Positions 5,890-11,729 of a DNA stretch of 11,729 nt are shown one piece after another (the first letter of the stretch is position 1; each line of letters starts with the position of its first letter). The notes beneath the pieces are model-generated. The model was not told where the DNA came from. It ran no database searches and worked only from the letters and a program-made list of their open reading frames with translations. The translations under genes were made by a program, and so were the position numbers. The stretch spans positions 1 through 11,729 of the forward strand of contig JADLAZ010000238.1 of the NCBI GenBank assembly GCA_020849725.1, read 5' to 3'. Source of the stretch: Chloroflexota bacterium. Lineage in GTDB: Bacteria; Chloroflexota; Chloroflexia; Thermomicrobiales; JADLAZ01.

Positions 5890-7293
5890 ATGACCTTCTC
5901 CATCTCACGCCGCACGCCGGGTGCGCGCCCACCGGCGCTCCCGGACGAGACGCCGACCGATACACTGCCGGCGCGGATCGAGGCGCCACCACCACCGGTC
6001 CTCACCACCGCCACCACTGTCCGCCAGGACCTGCGGACCCTGCGTGGCCGCCTGCTGCAGCGGGTCATCTCCGAGCTCGACACGGACCTGCATCTCGAGA
6101 GTGGGAAGGTTCGCCGAGCCATCGAAGATATCTTCAACGTCGCGCTGGAGGGGGAAGAGATCCCGCTGCCGCGCACGGAGCGCGCCCGGCTGCTCGACGC
6201 GATCATCGCCGACATCACCTCGTTCGGCCCGATCGAAGCTCTGCTGAACGATGACACGGTCGATGAGATCATGGTGAACGGACCCGATGCCGTGTATGTC
6301 GAGCGCGACGGCATGATCTATGAGACCGATGTGCGCTTCGACAACGACGACCATGTCAAGCGCATCATCGACCGCATCATCGCGCCGCTCGGCCGGCGCT
6401 GCGACGAAGGCAATCCGATGGTCGATGCCCGCCTGCCGGACGGCAGCCGCGTCAACGCCATCATCCCGCCGATCGCGCTCAATGGCCCGACGATCACGAT
6501 CCGGAAGTTCAGCCGCGACCCACTAACCGTCGAAGATCTGATCACGTTTGGCACGTGCAGCGTCGACCTGGTGGAGTTTCTCAGTATCTGCGTGCGCGGC
6601 CGGCTGAATCTCATCATCTCCGGCGGCACCGGCTCGGGGAAGACGACGCTCCTGAATGTACTCTCCAGTTTCATCCCGCCTGGCGAGCGCATCATCACCA
6701 TCGAGGACGCGGCCGAGCTTCAACTGCGCCAGCGCCATGTCCTCCGCCTGGAGAAGCGACCACCCAACATCGAAGGACGCGGCGAGGTCACCGTGCGCGA
6801 TCTGGTCGTCAACTCGCTGCGCATGCGCCCCGACCGGATCATCATCGGTGAGTGCCGCGGCCCGGAGGCGCTCGATATGCTTCAGGCCATGAATACCGGT
6901 CACGACGGTGGCCTGACCACGATCCACGCCAACTCACCACGCGACACCCTGTCGCGCCTGGAGACAATGGTGCTGATGGCCGGCACGGAGTTGCCGCTGC
7001 GCGCCATCCGCGAGCAGATCACCGCCGCCGTCGACCTCATCGTGCACATCGAGCGCATGGCCGACGGTGTGCGGCGCATCACCCGAGTCACCGAAGTCAC
7101 CGACATGGAGAAGGAGACCGTGGTGACGCAGGATATCTTCGAGTTTCGCGTCTCCGCCGTGGACGGTCGCCGCATCAGCGGCCGGCTCGAGCCAAGCGGC
7201 TTGCGCCCCTTGTTCGCCGCGCGCCTGGAGCAACTGGGTCACCGGCTCTCGCCACGCCTGTTCGGTGTCGACCAGCGGCCGCCGCGCGCGTAA
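5890..7293 (+). CDS. cpaF: Tad pilus assembly ATPase CpaF/TadA (type II/IV secretion ATPase family)
   Basis: CpaF/TadA is the cytoplasmic hexameric ATPase that drives Tad pilus assembly (and retraction in some species) by acting on the TadB/TadC platform. The 467 residues comprise a proline-rich variable N-terminus (1-45) and an N-terminal domain with [20 protein letters not shown] (112-131). The ATPase core has Walker [10 protein letters not shown] (245-253), Asp box [11 protein letters not shown] (269-279), Walker [10 protein letters not shown] with Glu321, and His box [14 protein letters not shown] (336-349). The C-terminus ends in the usual FEF...SGLRP region. All catalytic motifs are intact, and length is normal for the family. 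The ATG at 5890 has GGAG (5879-5882) 7 nt upstream. It lies 54 nt after cpaE and 33 nt before tadB, consistent with one operon. Confidence 0.97.
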   Translation: MTFSISRRTPGARPPALPDETPTDTLPARIEAPPPPVLTTATTVRQDLRTLRGRLLQRVISELDTDLHLESGKVRRAIEDIFNVALEGEEIPLPRTERARLLDAIIADITSFGPIEALLNDDTVDEIMVNGPDAVYVERDGMIYETDVRFDNDDHVKRIIDRIIAPLGRRCDEGNPMVDARLPDGSRVNAIIPPIALNGPTITIRKFSRDPLTVEDLITFGTCSVDLVEFLSICVRGRLNLIISGGTGSGKTTLLNVLSSFIPPGERIITIEDAAELQLRQRHVLRLEKRPPNIEGRGEVTVRDLVVNSLRMRPDRIIIGECRGPEALDMLQAMNTGHDGGLTTIHANSPRDTLSRLETMVLMAGTELPLRAIREQITAAVDLIVHIERMADGVRRITRVTEVTDMEKETVVTQDIFEFRVSAVDGRRISGRLEPSGLRPLFAARLEQLGHRLSPRLFGVDQRPPRA

Positions 7294-7326
7294 GCCCACG
7301 ACCCGGTCGGGAGGGTCCGTCAGCCT

Positions 7327-8325
7327 ATGCCCGTTCCCACGACGATCGACCAGAGCCTTGTCGCCGGCATCGTGGCCGCGCTGGCCGTCTTCCTTGTGAT
7401 TGCCGGCGCCTACATGTTGCGCATCGAGCGGGCCTTCAGTCGCCGGCTGCGCGTGTTCATCGGCGCGCACGTCGGTGAAGCGCCGGAGCCGGAGGACCTG
7501 GCCGGCGACCGGCCACGGGTCTCGCTGGCACGCCAGATCAATGCGGCCTTCGGGCGCAGCCGAACGAGCGCCGAGTTGCGCCGCCAACTCCTGCGGGCGG
7601 GGTCGCCGCTGCTCCCCAACCAGTTCCTCTATTTGCGCATCGGCGCTGCCTTGTTCAGCGGCGTGACCTTCCTGCTGCTGACCTCCCAGTCGCCGTCCGG
7701 TCTGCAACCGCTCGCGACCCTCATCGGGCTGGTACTCGGTTGGCTGGCGCCGATGCTGGTGCTGCGCGTGATGCAGCAGCGGCGCGTGCAGGCCTTCGAG
7801 CGCCATCTGCCGGACGCGATCGACATCATGGCTGGCTCACTCGAAGCCGGCACTAGCCTGCCGATGTCACTCGAGTTAGTGGCGCGCGAGATCCCGGCGC
7901 CGGTGTCGACCGAGTTCAGCCGCGCCTTGCGTGAGGTCAGCCTGGGTATGTCGCTCGATGATGCGCTGATCAATATGCAGGAGCGCATCGACAGTGACGA
8001 TCTGGACATGCTCGCCACGGCCGTGGCCATTCAGTTTCGGGTCGGCGGCAACCTGGCCGATGTGCTCAAGGTCATCGCCCACACCATCCGGGAGCGGGTC
8101 CGGGTGCGCGGCGACATCCGCAGCCTCACCGCGCAGCAGACGATGTCGGCCAATGTGCTGGTGATTCTGCCGATCGTGCTGGCGGTGTTGCTCTTTTTCC
8201 TCAATCCGACCTATGAGATGCGCTTGTTCGACCCGGGCCTGCCACAGATGCTGACCGCCGGTGCGGTGGCCATGGTGGTCGTGGCCTTCGTCATCCTGCG
8301 CCGGATCGTGAGCATCGATGTGTAG
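7327..8325 (+). CDS. tadB: Tad pilus platform protein TadB (type II secretion F domain)
   Basis: TadB is one of two polytopic inner-membrane platform proteins that transmit CpaF action to pilin polymerisation. Its 332 residues contain an N-terminal membrane segment (about 11-31) and a basic cytoplasmic stretch. Two more membrane segments follow (about 101-120 and 127-147), then a type II secretion F domain (about 158-285; HLPDAIDIMAGSLEAGTSLPMSL at its start). It ends in two membrane segments (about 277-292 and 308-325). The order and length are typical of TadB. The ATG at 7327 has GGGAGGG (7309-7315) 11 nt upstream. The stop codon lies inside the start region of the next gene (8-nt overlap), so the two platform proteins are probably translationally coupled and made in equal amounts. 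Confidence 0.93.
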   Translation: MPVPTTIDQSLVAGIVAALAVFLVIAGAYMLRIERAFSRRLRVFIGAHVGEAPEPEDLAGDRPRVSLARQINAAFGRSRTSAELRRQLLRAGSPLLPNQFLYLRIGAALFSGVTFLLLTSQSPSGLQPLATLIGLVLGWLAPMLVLRVMQQRRVQAFERHLPDAIDIMAGSLEAGTSLPMSLELVAREIPAPVSTEFSRALREVSLGMSLDDALINMQERIDSDDLDMLATAVAIQFRVGGNLADVLKVIAHTIRERVRVRGDIRSLTAQQTMSANVLVILPIVLAVLLFFLNPTYEMRLFDPGLPQMLTAGAVAMVVVAFVILRRIVSIDV

Positions 8326-10273
8326 CTTTGCCATCCTGGCTCGGTCACGCGCGCTGCCGCCCCGGTGGGCTTCGCGGCTTCTGGTGGCCCTGCTGGCGCT
8401 GGTGCTGGGGTCGGGCTGGCCCAGCCTCGCTGGCGCGGAGCCGCCGATCGTGCTGGAGTCGACGACGGACGTCGCCGGCTATCCGATGGTCGTCGTGCAG
8501 ACCGCCATTGAGGATCAACGCCGCCAGCCGGTGCCTGGCCTGACGGTTGACGATGTCACCGTCGTCGAGGAGGGACGCGACATCCAGCCCGATACGGTAT
8601 CGATGCTCAAAGACAGCCCGACGCCGCTCGCACTGCTCCTGGCCGTCGATACCAGCCTGAGCATGGTTGAGGATGGCCGGCTTGAGGGCACGAAAGAGGG
8701 CATCAAGGCCATCATCGCCCGCCTGCGCCCGATCGACCAGGCCGGCCTGGTCAGGTTCGACACCAGCTTCGCGCTGGCCAACCCCTTCACGCGCGACAAG
8801 GTCGTGCTGACTCAGAACCTCGACCGACTGACTGCCGACGGCTCCCGCCGCCTGTACGATGGCGCCTACCTGGCGATCTCGGAGGCGGCCCGGGTCACCG
8901 GCAACCAGTCGGTCCTACTCATCACCAGCGGCGACGACGTGCAAAGCCATGTCTCCCTCGGCACGATCAAGAATCTGGCGGCCGACACGGGGATCAAGCT
9001 CTCGATCATCGGCGTCGGCGGGCAGGTGCGCGATGAGGTGCTGGAGAGCCTGGCGAAGGGGAGTGGCGGCCGCTACTACCGGGCGCCGCGCGGCGCCGAC
9101 CTGCCGGCAGTCCTCAAGGCTGCCTACGACGACTTCGGTGGCCGCTACGAGATCGTCTACACCGCCCGCGGTAGCGAGGCGCTCTCCGGCGATCGCGTCG
9201 TCAGCCAGCTCACCGTCGCCGCACCGGGCGGCAGCACGACGGCGGCCGTGGCCTACCGACTGCCGCGCGCCGGGACGGGCGTGCCGGTGGCGGTGACACG
9301 CCGCACTGTGCCGCTGCAGCCGGTGCCGCCTCGGCCGGTGCGGGCGCCGCTCCCGGATACCTGGTTGGTCGCGGCGAGCCTGATGACGGCGTTCGGGATC
9401 GTCCTGGCCACGCTGGGGGCAGTGACCCACCAGCGCCGGACGGGCCGCGAGTTGCGGCTCCGCTCGTTCGTTTCGTCGGTGATCCGCTATTCGGATGATG
9501 AGCCGTCGCCATCGCTGGTGAACTTGCTCGGTGCGGTCGTGGTGCGGGGGCTGGCCTCCATCATCGTGCGCGTGCTACCGCCGCACCAGGTGCGCCAGAC
9601 CTCGCGCCGGCTGATCCTGGCCGGCTCGCCTTTCAACTGGCGCGTCAGCCACTTCCTGGCCTGCAAGGCGCTGGCGGCCGGCGCTGGCCTGGTGCTGGGT
9701 CTGCTGATGCCGGTGCAGGGCGCGCTGGCGACGGTGCTGCTGCCGATCTTGCTGCTGGTGATCGGCTTCATGCTGCCAGATTTCTGGCTGGGAAGCCAGG
9801 TCCGGCATCGCCAGCGCCAGGTCGTCAAGGCGCTGCCGAATGCGCTGGACCTCCTGGCGATCAGTGTTGAGGCCGGCCTCAGCCTGGACGCGGCGATGCT
9901 GGAGGTCGTCCACAAGTGGAACAACCCCCTGTCGGATGAGTTCTCGAATGTGCTGGCCGATTTGAAGGTCGGCAAGAGCCGGCGCGAGGCGCTGCGCGGC
10001 CTGATCCACCGCACTGACGTCGCCGAGGTGGCGACGTTCGTCTCGGCGCTGATCCAGGCCGATGAGGTCGGCCTGAGTATTGGGCGCACCCTCGCGGGCC
10101 AGGCCGAGCAGATCCGCCTGCGTCGCCGTCAGCGGGCCGAGCGCCTGGCGCGCGAGGCCAGCGTGAAGATGCTCTTCCCGCTGGCACTGCTCATTTTCCC
10201 GGCCATCTTCGTCGTCATCCTGGTGCCGGCGATCCCGACCATTATGAACTCGCTGCGCTCCCTCGGCGGCTGA
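8318..10273 (+). CDS. Fusion of a secreted VWA domain with a TadC-type platform protein (T2SSF domain)
   Basis: This replaces the usual TadC, the second platform protein of the Tad machine. Residues 1-40 look like a signal peptide (basic start, LLVALLALVLGSG core, possible cleavage after LAGA40). Residues about 55-285 form a von Willebrand A domain with the MIDAS start DTSLS (111-115). The other MIDAS positions are altered: Ser204 in LITSGDD where Asp is usual, and Ser176/Arg177 where Thr is usual. A Pro-rich linker (about 315-345) precedes a complete TadC of roughly 305 residues. This has membrane segments at about 349-368, 446-464 and 468-488, an F domain at about 503-627 and a last helix at about 619-640. 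The motif QAEQIRLRRRQRAERLA (596-612) followed by KMLFPL is strongly TadC-like. Predicted topology puts VWA outside and the F domain inside. Start ATG 8318 overlaps tadB by 8 nt and has no strong ribosome site. Confidence 0.9.
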   Translation: MCSFAILARSRALPPRWASRLLVALLALVLGSGWPSLAGAEPPIVLESTTDVAGYPMVVVQTAIEDQRRQPVPGLTVDDVTVVEEGRDIQPDTVSMLKDSPTPLALLLAVDTSLSMVEDGRLEGTKEGIKAIIARLRPIDQAGLVRFDTSFALANPFTRDKVVLTQNLDRLTADGSRRLYDGAYLAISEAARVTGNQSVLLITSGDDVQSHVSLGTIKNLAADTGIKLSIIGVGGQVRDEVLESLAKGSGGRYYRAPRGADLPAVLKAAYDDFGGRYEIVYTARGSEALSGDRVVSQLTVAAPGGSTTAAVAYRLPRAGTGVPVAVTRRTVPLQPVPPRPVRAPLPDTWLVAASLMTAFGIVLATLGAVTHQRRTGRELRLRSFVSSVIRYSDDEPSPSLVNLLGAVVVRGLASIIVRVLPPHQVRQTSRRLILAGSPFNWRVSHFLACKALAAGAGLVLGLLMPVQGALATVLLPILLLVIGFMLPDFWLGSQVRHRQRQVVKALPNALDLLAISVEAGLSLDAAMLEVVHKWNNPLSDEFSNVLADLKVGKSRREALRGLIHRTDVAEVATFVSALIQADEVGLSIGRTLAGQAEQIRLRRRQRAERLAREASVKMLFPLALLIFPAIFVVILVPAIPTIMNSLRSLGG

Positions 10274-10280
10274 GCGACGA

Positions 10281-11450
10281 TCAGTCGCGCAGCCCAGCCA
10301 GTGCCAGCGTCGTCAACAGCAATTGGCGCACGCCCGCGCCAATCGGCTCGATCTCGACATACTCGTCGAGCCGGTGCGCCCCACCGCCGCGAGAGACGCC
10401 CAGGCACACCGCCGGCACACCCAGGCTGATCGGGATATTGGCGTCGGTGCTGGACGCATCCAGTGTTGGCTCAATCCCCAGCGACCGCAGCACGGCACAA
10501 CTGAGCGCGACAATCGGTGCGTCGACCGGCACCGAGCCAGCCGGCCGGTCACCGATTGGCTCGGTCGTCACCTTCACGTCGCGCGGCTGGCGACGCGCCA
10601 GCACTCCACCAACCCAGTCGACCAGGCCCTCCAGCTCGGCCTGCCCTTCACTCCGCAGATCCACTTCGCACGAGGCCGTCGGCGCGATGGTGTTGATCGA
10701 CACCCCGCCCCCGATGACGCCGACATTGAAGCTGCTGCGCGGCGTCTTCGGCACGGGCAGATGGGTGATCTGCTCCACGATCGCCGCCAGCACGTGGATC
10801 GCGCTCGGGCGGCCGAAGTCGCCCCAGCTATGTCCGCCTGGCCCGGTGACGGTGATGCGCTGCCGGCGACTGCCGACGGCGCGATGCGTCACCCGGCCCA
10901 GCGTCTGGCCCTCGATGGCGATCACGGCCTGGATCTCGCCCGCGTGCGTGCGCATGATCTCGCGCATGCCGCGCAGATCGCCTAGCCCCTCCTCGCACAC
11001 GTTGGCGGCCAGGAGGATATCCTGCTCGGTACGCACGCCAGCCCGGTCGAGGATGCCTGGCAGCGCCAGCATCGCGGCGACACCAAGGCTGTTGTCGCCG
11101 ACTGACGGTCCGCGCAGCATGCCGCCATCGATGCGCGCGGTCAGCTCGGTCCCAATTGGAAAGACCGTGTCGATGTGCGCCACCAGCACGACCGCACCGG
11201 CGCCGCCGCGACCGGGACGACGCCCCAGCACGTTGCCGACCGCATCGAGGTGGACGTCACGCAGATCGAGGTCGGACATGGCGGCCAGGGCATGCCGCGC
11301 CTTGTCACCTTCGGCAAAAGTGGGCGATGGGATGCGACTGAGCTCCAGCGTATGCTCGACGACGGGCGCGACAAGCGCGTCCACGTCGCGGAGCGCCTCC
11401 TGCACACCCGGTGCCCGCAGCAACTGATCGACTGTGTGAGCCACCGACAT
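10281..11450 (-). CDS. M20-family zinc metallopeptidase / deacylase
   Basis: This is a cytoplasmic metallohydrolase of the M20 clan that cleaves small peptides or N-acyl amino acids; substrate cannot be fixed from sequence. With the ATG at 11450 it has 389 residues. The metal and catalytic residues are present: VAHIDTVFP (His92, Asp94), SVGDNSLG (Asp119, bridging), NVCEEGLG (Glu153 base and Glu154), IEGQ (Glu180) and GGGAHRLDE (His359). The lid/dimerisation domain is inserted at about 190-305 and contains GPGGHSWGDFGRPSA with the conserved His207. The frame opens further upstream at 11525, but AAAGGA lies 6 nt before the ATG at 11450 and the 25 extra residues look non-coding. It converges on the Tad operon with 7 bp between stop codons. 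A PepT-like aminotripeptidase or acetylornithine-deacetylase relative are both possible. Confidence 0.92.
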   Translation of the reverse strand: MSVAHTVDQLLRAPGVQEALRDVDALVAPVVEHTLELSRIPSPTFAEGDKARHALAAMSDLDLRDVHLDAVGNVLGRRPGRGGAGAVVLVAHIDTVFPIGTELTARIDGGMLRGPSVGDNSLGVAAMLALPGILDRAGVRTEQDILLAANVCEEGLGDLRGMREIMRTHAGEIQAVIAIEGQTLGRVTHRAVGSRRQRITVTGPGGHSWGDFGRPSAIHVLAAIVEQITHLPVPKTPRSSFNVGVIGGGVSINTIAPTASCEVDLRSEGQAELEGLVDWVGGVLARRQPRDVKVTTEPIGDRPAGSVPVDAPIVALSCAVLRSLGIEPTLDASSTDANIPISLGVPAVCLGVSRGGGAHRLDEYVEIEPIGAGVRQLLLTTLALAGLRD

Positions 11451-11530
11451 GCCGTATCCTTTCTGAGTGATGCGCCCGGGTGGGCAGATCGCTGCTCCGT
11501 CTCGATGCGAGGCGTGCCGGAACACCGGCG

Positions 11531-11536
11531 AGTATA
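11531..11536 (-). promoter_or_regulatory. Candidate -10 box for the M20 peptidase gene
   Basis: TATACT on the minus strand lies about 80 nt before the ATG at 11450, in the 121-bp gap to the upstream gene. No convincing -35 box is seen 16-18 bp upstream, so this is a weak call. Between it and the upstream stop codon a 5-bp hairpin CGGAC-GGGCG-GTCCG could form, without a U-tract. Confidence 0.3.
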
Positions 11537-11571
11537 GACCCGGCTCTGCCGGACCGCCCGTCCGTGATACG

Positions 11572-11729
11572 CTAGCGTGTCAGGATGGTGATCGCCGTCA
11601 ACAGTACGGCCATGATCCCGATTGGCACCGTCAGCAGCACGGCCGCGGCGGTATTGTTGTCGTGCGCTAGCTCGTGGGCGATCCCCTGCTCCGGGTCGCC
11701 ATTGAAGCGGCGGAAGAAGCCGTCGATGA
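11572..11729 (-). CDS. C-terminal end of a small membrane protein, DUF350/YjfL-like (partial)
   Basis: Only the last 51 residues and the TAG stop (11572-11574) are in the window; the start lies beyond position 11729. The fragment has a charged stretch (IDGFFRRFNGDPEQGIAHEL), then AHDNNTAAAVLL leading into a hydrophobic segment of about 20 residues and a short LTR end. The HDNNTAAAV motif just before the final membrane helix resembles the N-N-T-A-A repeats at the start of helices in DUF350 proteins such as E. coli YjfL, whose function is unknown. Reading frame, stop and hydrophobic helix are directly visible; the family call rests on one short motif recalled from memory. Confidence 0.55.
   Translation of the reverse strand, partial: IDGFFRRFNGDPEQGIAHELAHDNNTAAAVLLTVPIGIMAVLLTAITILTR

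Noticed and set aside
6934..7806. Minus-strand frame of 290 codons across cpaF and tadB
   Set aside because: It spans two well-supported genes on the other strand and shows no recognisable motif, membrane segment or ribosome binding site.
10438..11427. Long plus-strand frame (329 codons) opposite the M20 peptidase
   Set aside because: It is antisense to a peptidase with all catalytic motifs; the translation is Ser/Arg/Pro-rich, typical of an antisense shadow in high-GC DNA.
1..11729. tRNA/rRNA genes, CRISPR arrays, insertion sequences, attachment sites
   Set aside because: No cloverleaf-like, rRNA-like or regularly spaced repeat sequence, no transposase or integrase, and no long terminal inverted repeats were recognised on either strand.

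Overview
The window is high-GC bacterial DNA, densely coded, with Shine-Dalgarno sequences of the GGAGG/GAGGAG type and several GTG starts. Its core is a Tad/Flp-type pilus (type IVc) assembly cluster in the order cpaB, cpaE(tadZ), cpaF(tadA), tadB, tadC-like. No secretin gene is visible. Cluster order, base composition and the thermophile-like dipeptide transporter ATPases fit a member of Chloroflexota (Thermomicrobia/Sphaerobacter-like) or another high-GC monoderm. That placement is inference; there is no rRNA or other marker here.

Layout. Positions 1-1677 (minus strand) hold two consecutive ATP-binding subunits of an oligopeptide/dipeptide ABC importer: an OppD/DppD type (712-1677) followed by an OppF/DppF type that runs off the left edge (1-632). 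A 353-bp divergent intergenic region (1678-2030) carries a perfect 16-bp palindrome. A polytopic membrane glycosyltransferase of the GT87/DUF2029 kind follows on the plus strand (2031-3416). A 289-bp gap (3417-3705) holds five copies of the pentamer GACAG, a perfect TATAAT hexamer and two mutually exclusive hairpins. It looks like the promoter and leader of the Tad operon. The Tad operon occupies 3706-10273 on the plus strand. Convergent to it, with only 7 bp between stop codons, is an M20-family metallopeptidase (10281-11450, minus). At the right edge is the C-terminal end of a small membrane protein resembling the DUF350/YjfL family (11572-11729, minus).

How the genes fit together. CpaF is the hexameric assembly ATPase, TadB and the TadC-like protein are the inner-membrane platform, CpaE is the MinD-like localisation factor, and CpaB is the membrane-anchored SAF-domain periplasmic/extracytoplasmic component. 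The most unusual element is the last gene. It fuses a secreted von Willebrand factor A (VWA) domain, with its own signal peptide, to a complete TadC platform protein. This would place an adhesion-type domain directly on the outer face of the pilus motor platform. Pilin, prepilin peptidase and TadE/F genes are not in the window and must lie elsewhere if the machine is functional. The GT87 gene just upstream could be involved in glycosylating surface material, but this is only suggested by proximity.
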